Part shown: piece by piece, positions 9,063 through 17,918 of the stretch | Layout of the letters: every line of letters begins with the position of its first letter | Numbering within the stretch: position 1 is the stretch's first letter | Source: Rhodococcus pyridinivorans | GTDB taxonomy: Bacteria > Actinomycetota > Actinomycetes > Mycobacteriales > Mycobacteriaceae | Length of the DNA stretch: 64,000 nucleotides | NCBI RefSeq assembly: GCF_900105195.1 | Contig: NZ_FNRX01000002.1 | Location: forward strand, 1,922,001-1,986,000 | Direction of reading: 5' to 3' | Translations under genes and position numbers: made by a program | The notes under the pieces: model-generated | Database searches by the model: none | What the model saw: only the letters and a program-made list of their open reading frames with translations | Told to the model about the DNA's origin: nothing

Positions 9063-9176
9063 GTGAAGGTTCAGCCTAGCGTCAAGAAGATCTGCGAGAA
9101 GTGCAAGGTGATCCGCCGTAACGGTCGGGTCATGGTGATCTGCGAGAACCTGCGTCACAAGCAGCGTCAGGGCTAG
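9063..9176 (+). CDS. rpmJ: 50S ribosomal protein L36, zinc form
   Basis: This 37-residue protein starts with GTG and reads [15 protein letters not shown], ending RHKQRQG. Zinc ligands C11, C14, C27 and H32 are all present, so it is the zinc-binding (C+) L36. AGGAG lies about 11 bases upstream. It sits between infA and rpsM as in most bacteria. Confidence 0.95.
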   Translation: MKVQPSVKKICEKCKVIRRNGRVMVICENLRHKQRQG

Positions 9177-9280
9177 ATCCACCTTCGTCTCGAAGATCTG
9201 CTTGGCAACAAGCACGAAGACCTTCCAGCACCAGTCGCGTGGTTACGATCCTCGATCCGTCGAGGAGCTGCGCGATCAAC

Positions 9281-9327
9281 CCCCGGTACGGAGGCCGGGG
9301 CCCCACTGTGTTTTTGAATCACACAGT
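9281..9327 (+). other. two small hairpins in the rpmJ-rpsM gap
   Basis: CCCCGG at 9281-9286 pairs with CCGGGG at 9295-9300, and ACTGTGT at 9305-9311 pairs with ACACAGT at 9321-9327. The gap from 9177 to 9385 holds no gene. The structures could be a weak terminator or the rpsM leader. No sure promoter was found here. Confidence 0.35.
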
Positions 9328-9385
9328 TCTTCGACGCAGGGGACGGGCTGGGAGCAGACCTCCGCACACCGAATAGGAATGCCAC

Positions 9386-9754
9386 ATGGCACGTCTCGCA
9401 GGTGTCGATCTTCCCCGCGAAAAGCGGATGGAGATCGCACTCACGTACATCTACGGCATCGGCCGTACCCGCTCCCAGGAGATCCTCGAGGCCACGGGTG
9501 TCAACCCGGACCTGCGCAGCAAGGATCTGACGGACGAGGACCTCGCCAAGCTCCGCGAGTACATCGAGGAGAGCTACAAGGTCGAGGGTGACCTCCGTCG
9601 CGAGGTTCAGGCGGACATCCGCCGCAAGATCGAGATCGGCTGCTACCAGGGCCTGCGACACCGTCGTGGTCTGCCCGTGCGTGGACAGCGCACCAAGACC
9701 AACGCCCGCACCCGCAAGGGTCCGAAGCGCACCGTCGCAGGAAAGAAGAAGTAA
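9386..9754 (+). CDS. rpsM: 30S ribosomal protein S13
   Basis: The 122-residue protein starts [24 protein letters not shown] in part and has the C-terminal [21 protein letters not shown] signature region of S13. S13 lies in the 30S head and bridges to 50S L5. The lysine-rich end GKKK is typical. The stop TAA overlaps the rpsK ATG. An ORF beginning at 9202 in another frame is a shadow. Confidence 0.96.
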   Translation: MARLAGVDLPREKRMEIALTYIYGIGRTRSQEILEATGVNPDLRSKDLTDEDLAKLREYIEESYKVEGDLRREVQADIRRKIEIGCYQGLRHRRGLPVRGQRTKTNARTRKGPKRTVAGKKK

Positions 9755-10167
9755 TGCCTCCCAAGTCACGCAGCACCGGTCCGAAGAAGACCCAGAAGGC
9801 ACGGCGCAGGGACAAGAAGAACGTTCCGCACGGTGCCGCTCACATCAAGAGCACGTTCAACAACACCATCGTGTCCATCACGGACCCGCAGGGCAACGTG
9901 ATCTCCTGGGCGTCCTCCGGCCACGTCGGCTTCAAGGGTTCGCGCAAGTCGACCCCGTTCGCCGCACAGCTCGCCGCCGAGAACGCCGCCCGCAAGGCGC
10001 AGGAACACGGTGTCAAGAAGGTCGACGTCTTCGTCAAGGGCCCGGGCTCGGGCCGCGAGACGGCGATCCGTTCCCTCCAGGCCGCAGGCCTCGAGGTCGG
10101 CACCATCTCCGATGTCACCCCGCAGCCCCACAACGGTTGCCGTCCGCCCAAGCGGCGTCGCGTCTAA
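9754..10167 (+). CDS. rpsK: 30S ribosomal protein S11
   Basis: The 137-residue protein contains [16 protein letters not shown] and the C-terminal [13 protein letters not shown] end, both diagnostic for S11, a platform protein near the mRNA exit. The N-terminus is Lys/Arg rich, as usual. The start overlaps the rpsM stop (TAATG), and rpsD follows after 22 bases with an AAAGGAAGG-type binding site. Confidence 0.96.
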   Translation: MPPKSRSTGPKKTQKARRRDKKNVPHGAAHIKSTFNNTIVSITDPQGNVISWASSGHVGFKGSRKSTPFAAQLAAENAARKAQEHGVKKVDVFVKGPGSGRETAIRSLQAAGLEVGTISDVTPQPHNGCRPPKRRRV

Positions 10168-10189
10168 CGGGAAAGGAAGGTAAAGAAAA

Positions 10190-10795
10190 ATGGCTCGTTA
10201 TACCGGTCCCGTTACTCGTAAGTCGCGTCGTCTCCGTGTCGACCTGGTCGGAGGCGATCAGGCCTTCGAGCGTCGCCCCTACCCGCCCGGCCAGCACGGC
10301 CGCGCGCGGATCAAGGAGAGCGAGTACCTGCTCCAGCTGCAGGAGAAGCAGAAGGCCCGCTTCTCGTACGGCGTCATGGAGAAGCAGTTCCGTCGCTACT
10401 ACGAAGAGGCCGCAAGCCGCCCCGGCAAGACCGGTGAGGTTCTGCTGGTCATCCTCGAGTCGCGCCTGGACAACGTCGTCTACCGTGCCGGCCTCGCCCG
10501 CACGCGTCGTCAGGCCCGCCAGCTGGTGAGCCACGGCCACTTCCTGGTCAACGGCAAGAAGGTCGACATCCCCAGCTACCGCGTCTCGCAGTACGACATC
10601 ATCGATGTCCGCGAGAAGTCGCTGAGCACGCTGCCCTTCCAGGTCGCCCGCGAGACCCAGGGCGAGCGCCCGGTTCCGGGTTGGCTGCAGGTCGTCGGCC
10701 CGCGTCTGCGAGTGCTGGTCCACCAGCTCCCCGAGCGCGCGCAGATCGACATCCCGCTGCAGGAACAGCTGATCGTCGAGTACTACTCGAAGTAA
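10190..10795 (+). CDS. rpsD: 30S ribosomal protein S4, zinc-free type
   Basis: The 201-residue protein begins MARYTGPVTRKSRRL and carries RRQARQLVSHGHFLVNGKKV, the S4 RNA-binding fold near residues 104-123. S4 starts 16S 5'-domain assembly. The N-terminal zinc cysteines of C+ S4 proteins are missing, so this is the zinc-independent form, although S14 and L36 here are zinc forms. A hairpin terminator follows at 10810-10847, before rpoA. Confidence 0.96.
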   Translation: MARYTGPVTRKSRRLRVDLVGGDQAFERRPYPPGQHGRARIKESEYLLQLQEKQKARFSYGVMEKQFRRYYEEAASRPGKTGEVLLVILESRLDNVVYRAGLARTRRQARQLVSHGHFLVNGKKVDIPSYRVSQYDIIDVREKSLSTLPFQVARETQGERPVPGWLQVVGPRLRVLVHQLPERAQIDIPLQEQLIVEYYSK

Positions 10796-10809
10796 GACAC
10801 CTCGGTGTC

Positions 10810-10847
10810 GTGGTGTCCTCCGGTCCGTCCGGGCGGGAGGACACCGC
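10810..10847 (+). terminator. hairpin between rpsD and rpoA
   Basis: GGTGTCCTCC at 10812-10821 pairs with GGAGGACACC at 10836-10845, and two more pairs extend it outward, giving a 12-base-pair stem with a 14-base loop. It may lower, rather than stop, transcription into rpoA. Confidence 0.6.
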
Positions 10848-10896
10848 TCCATTCCACTAGGGCGTCATATGGCGGACGCCCACAAGGAGGCAACAG

Positions 10897-11958
10897 ATGC
10901 TCATCTCTCAGCGACCCGCACTGACCGAAGAGGTCATCGCTGAAAACCGCTCGAAGTTCGTCATCGAGCCGCTCGAGCCTGGCTTCGGGTACACCCTCGG
11001 CAACTCGCTTCGTCGCACCCTGCTCTCGTCGATCCCGGGCGCCGCTGTCACCAGCATCCGCATCGACGGCGTTCTCCACGAGTTCACCACCGTTCCCGGG
11101 GTGAAGGAGGATGTCACCGACATCATCCTGAACCTCAAGGGTCTCGTGGTGAGCTCCGAAGAGGACGAGCCGGTCACCATGTACGTCCGCAAGCAGGGGC
11201 CGGGCACCGTCACGGCCGGCGACATCGTGCCCCCGGCCGGTGTCACCATCCACAACCCGGATCTGCACATCGCCACCCTGAACGACAAGGGCAAGCTGGA
11301 GATCGAGCTCGTCGTCGAGCGCGGTCGCGGCTACGTTCCTGCCGTGCAGAACAAGGCGTCCGGCGCCGAGATCGGCCGTATCCCGGTCGACTCGATCTAC
11401 TCGCCGGTGCTCAAGGTGACGTACAAGGTGGAAGCGACCCGCGTCGAGCAGCGCACCGACTTCGATCGGCTCATTCTCGACGTGGAGACCAAGAACTCGA
11501 TCAGCGCGCGGGACGCGCTCGCCTCGGCGGGCAAGACCCTCGTGGAGCTCTTCGGTCTGGCTCGTGAGCTGAACGTCGAAGCAGAAGGCATCGAGATCGG
11601 TCCCTCGCCCGCCGAGGCCGACCACATCGCCTCCTTCGGACTTCCGATCGAGGACCTCGACCTCACGGTCCGGTCCTACAACTGCCTCAAGCGCGAAGGT
11701 GTCCACACCGTCGGCGAGCTCGTGGCACGGACGGAATCCGACCTGCTCGACATCCGCAACTTCGGCCAGAAGTCCATCGACGAGGTCAAGGTCAAGCTGC
11801 ACTCGCTCGGCCTGTCCCTCAAGGACAGCCCGGCATCGTTCGACCCCAGCACTGTCGCCGGCTACGACGCCGCGACCGGTACCTGGAGCGATACCGAGGC
11901 CGGCTCCTTCGGTGACAACGACGGCAACGAGGACTACGCCGAGACCGAGCAGCTGTAG
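10897..11958 (+). CDS. rpoA: RNA polymerase alpha subunit
   Basis: The 353-residue protein has the alpha N-terminal assembly domain (residues about 1-230, with [19 protein letters not shown] near 29) and the C-terminal DNA- and activator-binding domain (with [15 protein letters not shown] and [11 protein letters not shown], about 260-310). It ends in an acidic tail. AAGGAGGC lies a few bases upstream of the ATG. It is followed after 30 bases by rplQ. Confidence 0.97.
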   Translation: MLISQRPALTEEVIAENRSKFVIEPLEPGFGYTLGNSLRRTLLSSIPGAAVTSIRIDGVLHEFTTVPGVKEDVTDIILNLKGLVVSSEEDEPVTMYVRKQGPGTVTAGDIVPPAGVTIHNPDLHIATLNDKGKLEIELVVERGRGYVPAVQNKASGAEIGRIPVDSIYSPVLKVTYKVEATRVEQRTDFDRLILDVETKNSISARDALASAGKTLVELFGLARELNVEAEGIEIGPSPAEADHIASFGLPIEDLDLTVRSYNCLKREGVHTVGELVARTESDLLDIRNFGQKSIDEVKVKLHSLGLSLKDSPASFDPSTVAGYDAATGTWSDTEAGSFGDNDGNEDYAETEQL

Positions 11959-11988
11959 CAGCTCACGGTCCGTTACTAGGAGAAAATC

Positions 11989-12543
11989 ATGCCCAAGCCC
12001 AAGAAGGGCGCCCGCTTCGGCGGATCGGCCTCGCATCAGAAGGCGCTCATGGCCAACCTGGCCACCGCGCTCTTCGAGCACGGCCGCATCACCACCACCG
12101 AGGCCAAGGCCAAGGCCCTGCGCCCGTACGCCGAGAAGCTCGTCACGCACGCCAAGGCCGGCACGCTGGCCTCGCGTCGTGAGGTGCTGAAGGTCATCCG
12201 CAACAAGGACGTCGTCCACTCGCTGTTCGCGGAGATCGGTCCCTCCTTCGAGGACCGCAACGGCGGTTACACCCGCATCATCAAGACGATGCCGCGCAAG
12301 GGCGACAACGCCCCCATGGCCATCATCGAGCTGGTGCGCGAGAAGACCGTCACCTCCGAGGCCGACCGCGCTCGCCGCGTCGCCGCCTCGCAGGCACCCG
12401 CCGAGGACAACGCGGTCCAGGCCGTCGAGGCCGAGGCCACCGACGCCGAGGTCGCGAACGCCGACGCCGTCGTCGAGGGTGTCGAGGACACCAACGCCAC
12501 GGCTGCCGACGCACCCGAGGCGGACGAGGCCAAGAAGGACTAA
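11989..12543 (+). CDS. rplQ: 50S ribosomal protein L17 with acidic C-terminal extension
   Basis: The first 120 residues are a standard L17 ([33 protein letters not shown]). From about residue 125 the protein continues as an Ala/Glu/Asp/Val-rich tail (repeated EA, DA pairs) ending EADEAKKD. Such tails occur in other Actinobacteria and are probably disordered. L17 lines the polypeptide exit tunnel. A strong terminator starts 30 bases after the stop. Confidence 0.96.
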   Translation: MPKPKKGARFGGSASHQKALMANLATALFEHGRITTTEAKAKALRPYAEKLVTHAKAGTLASRREVLKVIRNKDVVHSLFAEIGPSFEDRNGGYTRIIKTMPRKGDNAPMAIIELVREKTVTSEADRARRVAASQAPAEDNAVQAVEAEATDAEVANADAVVEGVEDTNATAADAPEADEAKKD

Positions 12544-12572
12544 TCCACTTGGTTTCGGCATCTGCTGAAGCT

Positions 12573-12611
12573 CACGAGCCCGCCGACCCTTCCGAGGGCG
12601 GCGGGCTCGTG
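12573..12611 (+). terminator. hairpin terminator of the rplQ unit, overlapping the truA start
   Basis: CACGAGCCCGCCG at 12573-12585 pairs perfectly with 12599-12611. The 3' arm ends exactly on the GTG chosen as the truA start. Two more base pairs follow after one mismatch inside the loop. Confidence 0.75.
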
Positions 12612-13445
12612 GCTTCTCACGAGACAACCCGTCTGCGACTCGACATCGCGTACGACGGCACCGACTTCTCCGGCTGGGCACGGCAGCCCGGACGTCGCAC
12701 GGTGTGCGGGGAGATCGAGGAAAAGCTCTCCGCGATCGTCCGCACCCCCGTGCTGCTCACCGTCGCCGGTCGCACCGACGCCGGCGTGCACGCTTCCGGG
12801 CAGGTCGCCCACGTCGACGTCCCCACCGCGGTGCTGCCCGACGATCCGTCGCGCTGGGTCCGCCGTCTCGCACGGTTCCTGCCCCGCGACGTGCGGGTCA
12901 CCGGGATCTCCGTCGCCCCCGAACATTTCGACGCGCGTTTCTCGGCGATCCGGCGCCACTACGAATACCGCCTCACCACAGCGGTGTACGGCGCCGAGCC
13001 GCTGCGTGCCCGCGACACCGTCGCGTGGCCGAAGGCCGTCGATCTCGATGCGATGCAACGCGCGTCGCAGTCGCTGCTCGGCCTGCACGACTTCGCCGCC
13101 TTCTGCAAGCGGCGGGAGGGTGCGACGACCGTACGTGAACTGCAGCGATACGACTGGACCCGCGAAGGTGACATCCTCACCGCCTATGTCAGCGCCGACG
13201 CCTTCTGCTGGTCGATGGTGCGCAGCCTCGTCGGCGCGGCCCTGGCCGTGGGGGAGGGGCGTCGCAGCGTCGAGTGGATGACGGCCCTGCTCGACGAACG
13301 CGAACGTGCGGCGTCCGTCGCGGTGGCACCGGCCCACGGCCTGTCACTGGTTCGCGTCGACTACCCTGCTGACGAGGAACTCGCCGCGCGCAACGCTGCG
13401 ACGCGGGAGATGCGCGGGCCCATCACGCCCGGCTGTTGCGGATGA
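12609..13445 (+). CDS. truA: tRNA pseudouridine(38-40) synthase
   Basis: TruA makes pseudouridine at positions 38-40 of the tRNA anticodon stem. The catalytic Asp is D57 in [16 protein letters not shown]. Other family motifs are [15 protein letters not shown] near residue 12 and [14 protein letters not shown] near 200. A TTG at 12549 is in frame, but that start would put the rplQ terminator inside the coding region, so GTG 12609 (278 residues) is preferred, with GAGGGCGG upstream. The stop overlaps the next gene as ATGA. Confidence 0.92.
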   Translation: MASHETTRLRLDIAYDGTDFSGWARQPGRRTVCGEIEEKLSAIVRTPVLLTVAGRTDAGVHASGQVAHVDVPTAVLPDDPSRWVRRLARFLPRDVRVTGISVAPEHFDARFSAIRRHYEYRLTTAVYGAEPLRARDTVAWPKAVDLDAMQRASQSLLGLHDFAAFCKRREGATTVRELQRYDWTREGDILTAYVSADAFCWSMVRSLVGAALAVGEGRRSVEWMTALLDERERAASVAVAPAHGLSLVRVDYPADEELAARNAATREMRGPITPGCCG

Positions 13446-14482
13446 AGGGAACGAATGTGCGCGCACGACGGTTTGCGTTGATGGGGACGATCGGGGCGCT
13501 CGCCGTCTCGTCGCTGGTCCTGTCCGGTGCCGCGGTCGCCCACGCCGAGGATCTCCCGGCCGCCGCGACCGGCGAGACTCGGTCGCAGAGCGCGACTGTC
13601 GAACGCATCGAGAAGCACACCGACCGCGATTGGTCGCTGTTCGTGTACTCGCCGTCGATGGAACGCACCATCGAGCTGCAGGTGCTGCGACCGGCCGACA
13701 CGAGCGCGCCGCGACCGGTCTTCTACCTGCTCAACGGTGCCGGCGGGGGACTGGACCGGGCGACCTGGCGCGAGCAGACCGACATCGTGGAGTTCTTCGG
13801 CGACAAGAACGTCAACGTCGTCACTCCGGTCGGTGGCGCGTTCAGCTACTACACCGACTGGCTCGAGGACGATCCCGTTCTCGGACGCAACAAGTGGACG
13901 ACCTTCCTCACCGAGGAGATCCCGTCGGTGGTCGACGAGACGCTCGGCGCGAGCGGCCGCAACGCGATCGCCGGTGTGTCGATGTCGGCGACGTCGGCGC
14001 TGGCGCTCGCCCAGCAGGCGCCCGATCTCTACCAGGCGGTGGGTTCGTACAGCGGATGCGCCGAGACCGCCTCGGAGATCGGTTCGCGCTATGCGGAGAT
14101 CGTCGTCGCGTTCGGCGGGGGCGAGGTCGAGAACATGTGGGGACCGGTCGCCGGTGAGCACTGGACGGAACAGGACGTCGTGCTCAACGCCGAGAAGCTG
14201 CGCGGCAAGGCCGTGTACGTCTCCACGAGCAGCGGTGTCCCGGGCCCGTACGAATTGAAGGCATGGGAGCAGGACGGTGTCGCCGTCCTTCCCGATGTGG
14301 CTCTGCTCGGGATCATCGAGGCCGGCGTGAACGATTGCACGACGCGACTGCGCGGTGCGCTGGACGCAGCCGGGGTCGAGGCGACCTACTCGGTCCGGCC
14401 CGACGGTACCCACACCTGGGGCTACTGGCAGGAGGCCCTGCACGAGTCGTGGCCCGTGCTCGGCGAGGCCATCGGCGCCTGA
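13442..14482 (+). CDS. secreted mycolyltransferase, antigen 85 family
   Basis: The 346-residue protein has a signal peptide (basic start, then a hydrophobic stretch ending GAAVAHAE near residue 36). It is an alpha/beta-hydrolase with nucleophile Ser near 180 in GVSMSATS and His near 324 in GTHTWGYW, as in Ag85/Cmt enzymes. These transfer mycolic acids to trehalose and arabinogalactan outside the membrane, so the host makes mycolates. The ATG overlaps the truA stop, so it probably shares a transcript with truA. Substrate preference cannot be read from sequence. Confidence 0.87.
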   Translation: MKGTNVRARRFALMGTIGALAVSSLVLSGAAVAHAEDLPAAATGETRSQSATVERIEKHTDRDWSLFVYSPSMERTIELQVLRPADTSAPRPVFYLLNGAGGGLDRATWREQTDIVEFFGDKNVNVVTPVGGAFSYYTDWLEDDPVLGRNKWTTFLTEEIPSVVDETLGASGRNAIAGVSMSATSALALAQQAPDLYQAVGSYSGCAETASEIGSRYAEIVVAFGGGEVENMWGPVAGEHWTEQDVVLNAEKLRGKAVYVSTSSGVPGPYELKAWEQDGVAVLPDVALLGIIEAGVNDCTTRLRGALDAAGVEATYSVRPDGTHTWGYWQEALHESWPVLGEAIGA

Positions 14483-14513
14483 GCCGAGAGCGCTGCGCTC
14501 GATAAGACACCCG

Positions 14514-14540
14514 GGGGGTGAGGTCCGCGACCTCACCCCC
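14514..14540. terminator. bidirectional hairpin between convergent genes
   Basis: A perfect 12-base-pair stem (14514-14525 with 14529-14540) with a three-base loop lies between the mycolyltransferase (+) and the phosphotransferase (-). It can serve both directions. Confidence 0.75.
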
Positions 14541-14566
14541 TCGGGCGTTCTCACATGTTCGTCGGA

Positions 14567-15469
14567 TCAGCCAGTCCAGGAACTCGAGGACGTTGCTGAT
14601 GAGCGCATCGAGCGAACCGGGAAGCGGCCGAGCGCCTCGGCGATCATGCGGTGGCCCTCGGCCTCGTAGCAGTCGTCGCCCACATGGAAGGCCCACACCG
14701 CGACCGCGACCGCCGCGCGGACACGTCGGCGGAACCAGGCGTCCTCCTCACGGGGATCCTCGCCGTAGCCACGCAGGAAGGCCTGCTCGGCACCGGGGAC
14801 CCGGAGGAACTCGCGTACCGCGAGCCGCTCGAAGTCCTCACCCGCCGGGCGCATCGCGGCACGCCCGAAGTCGATCACCTTCACCACACCGATGTCGTCG
14901 GCGAGCCAGTTGCGGCTCTGCCAGTCGCCGTGGGTGGGCACCAGGGTGGCCGTCGGTGTCGGCCATCCCTCGACCATCGAGCGCAATCGGCCGGCGACGT
15001 CGGGACCGATACGGTGCGGCGCCGCGAGCCACCGCAGCGTCTTCGTGTTCGCCGATCGCTCGTACCCCTCGTCCACCACATGCTCCTGGCGATGGAACTG
15101 GGCGAGCAGCGCGCCGGCCTGTTCGTAGACGTCGAGACGGGACGACGCGGCGGTGCCCAGGACGAGCCGTCCCGGAAGGTATTCCGTCACGACGAGTTTC
15201 GTCGCGCGGTCGGCGAACACCATGCGGGCGGCCCGACCGCACCGTACCCACGGAGCGGTCCACCGCTCGTGCGCGCTGATCTCGCGGCTGATGTGCCGAT
15301 CCGGAGTTCCGCCCGCCTTCACGACCAGCAGCCCGTCGTCGGTGTCGACCTCGAGGACAGTGGTCGACACCAGTCCCCAACTCATGTCGGAGACCACGAC
15401 GATGCGGCCGAACCGCTGCGTCAGCAGGTGGCGTTGCTGTGGAGTGAGCCGCTCCAGGGCGTCCGGCAT
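14567..15469 (-). CDS. aminoglycoside phosphotransferase-like kinase (APH/choline kinase fold)
   Basis: The 300-residue protein has the APH-fold catalytic loop HGDWQSRNWL near residue 180 and the metal-binding IDFGRAA about 18 residues later. These groups use ATP to phosphorylate small hydroxyl substrates such as aminoglycosides, choline, maltose or sugars. Nothing nearby reveals the substrate, and resistance should not be assumed. It lies head-to-tail after the acyl-CoA dehydrogenase gene on the same strand, with a 59-base gap, and converges on the mycolyltransferase gene. Confidence 0.75.
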   Translation of the reverse strand: MPDALERLTPQQRHLLTQRFGRIVVVSDMSWGLVSTTVLEVDTDDGLLVVKAGGTPDRHISREISAHERWTAPWVRCGRAARMVFADRATKLVVTEYLPGRLVLGTAASSRLDVYEQAGALLAQFHRQEHVVDEGYERSANTKTLRWLAAPHRIGPDVAGRLRSMVEGWPTPTATLVPTHGDWQSRNWLADDIGVVKVIDFGRAAMRPAGEDFERLAVREFLRVPGAEQAFLRGYGEDPREEDAWFRRRVRAAVAVAVWAFHVGDDCYEAEGHRMIAEALGRFPVRSMRSSATSSSSWTG

Positions 15470-15528
15470 GAAGGCACTCTAGCGATCTTTCGCCGCGAAA
15501 ACCCCTGTCGCTTCCGGCTTGTGATCGT

Positions 15529-16671
15529 TCACCCCGCGAGGGACCGCGCGATCACGAGTCGCTGAATCTGATTGGTGCCCTCGAAGATCTGCGTGATCTT
15601 CGCGTCGCGCATGAAGCGCTCGACCGGGAAGTCGCGGGTGTAGCCGTATCCACCGAGGACCTGCACAGCGTCGGTCGTGACCTTCATGGCGGCATCCGTC
15701 GCGACGAGCTTGGCCACCGACGCCTGCCGCGAGTAGGGCAGGCCGGCGTCCTTGCGCCGGGCAGCGTCGAGATAGGTGGCGCGGGCCGAGTCGACGGCGG
15801 CGGCCATGTCGGCGAGAACGAAGCCGAGGCCTTGGTGGTCAATGATGCGCTTGCCGAAGGCCTGCCGTTCCTTGGCGTAGGCCGTCGCCTCGTCGAGGGC
15901 GGCCTGGGCCAGACCCGTCGCGACGGCGGCGATCCCCAGGCGTCCGGAATCCAGTGCGCTGAACGCGATCGGCAGTCCCTGTCCCTCGGCGCCGATCCGG
16001 CGCTCGGCCGGGACGAAGGCGTCGTCGTAGTGGGCGGAGGTGGTGGGGATGGCGTGCAGGCCCATCTTCTCCTCGGGCTTGCCGAAGGACAGGCCCTCGG
16101 TGCCGGCGGGCACGAGGAAGCACGAGATGCCCTTGCTGCCGGTGTCGGCTGTGCGGGCGAACAGGGTGTAGAAGTCGGCCTTGCCGCCGTTGGTGATCCA
16201 CGCCTTCGAGCCGGTGATGCGGTAGCCGCCGTCGACGGGTTTCGCACGGCACGCGAGGGCCGCGGCGTCGGATCCGGCCTGCGGCTCGGAGAGGCTGTAC
16301 GCGCCGATGGTGTTGCCGCCCAGCATCTCCGGGAGCCACTTGTTCTTCTGCTCGTCGGTGCCGTGGGTGGCGAGCGCGAAGCACGACAGTCCGTGCACGC
16401 TCACCGCAACCGCCACGGCAGCCCAGCGGGCGCCGAGTTCCTCGAGGACCTGCAGGTAGACCTCGTAGGGTTGGTCGCCGCCGCCGAACTCCTCGGGGTA
16501 CGGCAGGCTCAGCAGCCCTGCGGCGCCGAGTGCGGGGAAGACGCCCTCGGGGAAGGTCTCCTTGCGCTCGTGCTCGTCGACGCGCGGGGCGAGCACCTTG
16601 TCGGCGACGTCGCGGGTGAGGTCGATCAGGTCGTAGGCCTCGCGGGTGGGAAGCAGACGCTCGACGGGCAC
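15529..16671 (-). CDS. acyl-CoA dehydrogenase
   Basis: This FAD enzyme oxidises acyl-CoA to trans-2-enoyl-CoA. The 380-residue length is typical. FAD-binding motifs AYSLSEPQAGSDAAAL and WITNGG are present, and the catalytic base is Glu near residue 364 in FEGTNQIQRLVIAR. The frame is open up to 17328, but GTG 16671 has AGGAGGA seven bases upstream and gives the family N-terminus. It is divergent from a TetR gene 69 bases away, with an inverted repeat between, so it is probably repressed by it. Acyl substrate unknown. Confidence 0.92.
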   Translation of the reverse strand: MPVERLLPTREAYDLIDLTRDVADKVLAPRVDEHERKETFPEGVFPALGAAGLLSLPYPEEFGGGDQPYEVYLQVLEELGARWAAVAVAVSVHGLSCFALATHGTDEQKNKWLPEMLGGNTIGAYSLSEPQAGSDAAALACRAKPVDGGYRITGSKAWITNGGKADFYTLFARTADTGSKGISCFLVPAGTEGLSFGKPEEKMGLHAIPTTSAHYDDAFVPAERRIGAEGQGLPIAFSALDSGRLGIAAVATGLAQAALDEATAYAKERQAFGKRIIDHQGLGFVLADMAAAVDSARATYLDAARRKDAGLPYSRQASVAKLVATDAAMKVTTDAVQVLGGYGYTRDFPVERFMRDAKITQIFEGTNQIQRLVIARSLAG

Positions 16672-16703
16672 GGTGGTTCCTCCTGGAAGACTGGGGACCA
16701 AAA

Positions 16704-16733
16704 ATAGTACTGAGGACGATACTGCAGTACTGT
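16704..16733. promoter_or_regulatory. putative TetR operator and tetR -10 box
   Basis: AGTACTG at 16706-16712 and CAGTACT at 16725-16731 are inverted repeats 12 bases apart in the 69-base divergent gap. TACTGT at 16728-16733 fits a -10 box whose start point would fall on the tetR ATG at 16741. Binding here would block both genes. Confidence 0.55.
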
Positions 16734-16740
16734 TCTCGGT

Positions 16741-17346
16741 ATGGCAAGAGTCGGTAGCCGGCGGCCCACCGCCCGGCAGGCGCAACTGTTCGACGATCTG
16801 GTCGCGTTGTTCCTGGCAGAAGGCTTCGCGCACCTGACCCTCGACGACATCGCCGCGCGTCTGCGCTGCTCGAAATCGACGCTCTACGCACTCGCGGAGA
16901 ACAAGGACCGGCTCGTCTACGCGGCGACCGTCCACTTCTTCAAGGGTGCCGCCGACCGGGTGGAGGCCGACGTCGCGCGGGCCGCGGACGCCCAGGCTCG
17001 CATCGGCGCCTATCTCGAGGCCGTGGGGCGCGAACTCGAACCCGCCTCCACGCGGTTCATGGAGGACATCGCCCACACGCCGGTCGCGCGCGAGGTCTAC
17101 GAACGCAACACCCGGTTCGCCGCCGACCGCGTCCGCCAGCTCATCTCCGAGGGAGTTGCGGCCGGCGAACTGCGCGACGTCCACGCGGCCTTCGTCGCTG
17201 ACGTCGTCGCCTCGGTCATGGTCCGCATCCAGCAACGACAGGTGGCCGAGGCGACCGGTCTCGAGGACGCACGTGCCTACCGGGAACTCGCCGCACTGCT
17301 CGCGCACGGGCTCTCGACCGCACCGCACCTACGATCGACCCTATGA
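16741..17346 (+). CDS. TetR family transcriptional regulator
   Basis: The 201-residue protein has a TetR N-terminal helix-turn-helix (LDDIAARLRCSKSTLYALAENKD, about residues 39-61, written here in part as DIAARLRCSKSTLY) and an all-helical ligand domain. It is divergent from the acyl-CoA dehydrogenase gene and coupled to the FMN reductase gene (ATGA overlap). It probably senses an acyl-CoA or aromatic ligand and represses both sides. No ribosome binding site is seen before the ATG, so the message may be leaderless. Confidence 0.85.
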   Translation: MARVGSRRPTARQAQLFDDLVALFLAEGFAHLTLDDIAARLRCSKSTLYALAENKDRLVYAATVHFFKGAADRVEADVARAADAQARIGAYLEAVGRELEPASTRFMEDIAHTPVAREVYERNTRFAADRVRQLISEGVAAGELRDVHAAFVADVVASVMVRIQQRQVAEATGLEDARAYRELAALLAHGLSTAPHLRSTL

Positions 17347-17918
17347 CCACGGCTGCACCGAACGATCCGATCCGCCTCGAGGTCGTCGTCGCGAGTGTCC
17401 GCGCCGGTCGCATCGCGCCGGTCGTCGCAGACTGGTTCGCGGCCACCGCACGGCGTCGGCCCGAGTTCGACGTCGGCGTTCTCGATCTCGCCGAGACTCC
17501 GCTCCCGCACGACCTCTCGGGCGGTCCCGACGCCGACGCCTTCACCGGTCGCATCGGTGCTGCGGACGCCTTCGTGGTGGTGACCTCCGAGTACAACCAC
17601 GGCTATCCCGCCGCGCTGAAGACGGCCATCGACACCGTCAAGCACGAATGGCGCACCAAGTCGGTCGGATTCGTCTCCTACGGTGGCCTGTCCGGCGGAT
17701 TGCGCGCGGTCGAGCAGTTGCGGCAGGTCGTCGTCGAGGTCCACATGGTGCCGGTGCGGCAGTCGGTGAGCTTCCACCGCGTCAAGCACGCCTTCGCGGC
17801 CGACGGCACCACCACGGACGAGGCCGCGATCGACGGCGCGGAACGCATGCTCGACCAGATCGCCTGGTGGGCCCGCACCGTCCGCGCCGGAACCGCCCTC
17901 GACCGCTATCCCGGCTGA
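17343..17918 (+). CDS. NADPH-dependent FMN reductase family protein
   Basis: The 191-residue flavodoxin-like protein carries TSEYNHGYPAALKTAID near residue 80, the FMN-binding motif of the NADPH-dependent FMN reductase family. The N-terminal strand VVVASVRAGRIAPVVADW binds phosphate. It could supply reduced flavin or act as a quinone or azo reductase. It is translationally coupled to the TetR gene. Its last 13 bases overlap the end of the convergent eccE gene. Confidence 0.8.
   Translation: MTTAAPNDPIRLEVVVASVRAGRIAPVVADWFAATARRRPEFDVGVLDLAETPLPHDLSGGPDADAFTGRIGAADAFVVVTSEYNHGYPAALKTAIDTVKHEWRTKSVGFVSYGGLSGGLRAVEQLRQVVVEVHMVPVRQSVSFHRVKHAFAADGTTTDEAAIDGAERMLDQIAWWARTVRAGTALDRYPG

Noticed and set aside
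10783..12681. 632-codon open frame on the reverse strand of rpoA-rplQ, and similar long reverse frames elsewhere (for example 46107-48521 and 52883-54430)
   Set aside because: They lie opposite strongly conserved genes and come from GC-rich codon bias. Their translations show no family motifs.
14567..15469. Aminoglycoside resistance gene
   Set aside because: Only the general APH-fold motifs are present. The fold covers many substrates, and no resistance or mobile context is seen.
16672..17328. N-terminal extension of the acyl-CoA dehydrogenase frame to 17328
   Set aside because: It runs antisense through the TetR gene, while a GTG with a strong ribosome site exists at 16671.
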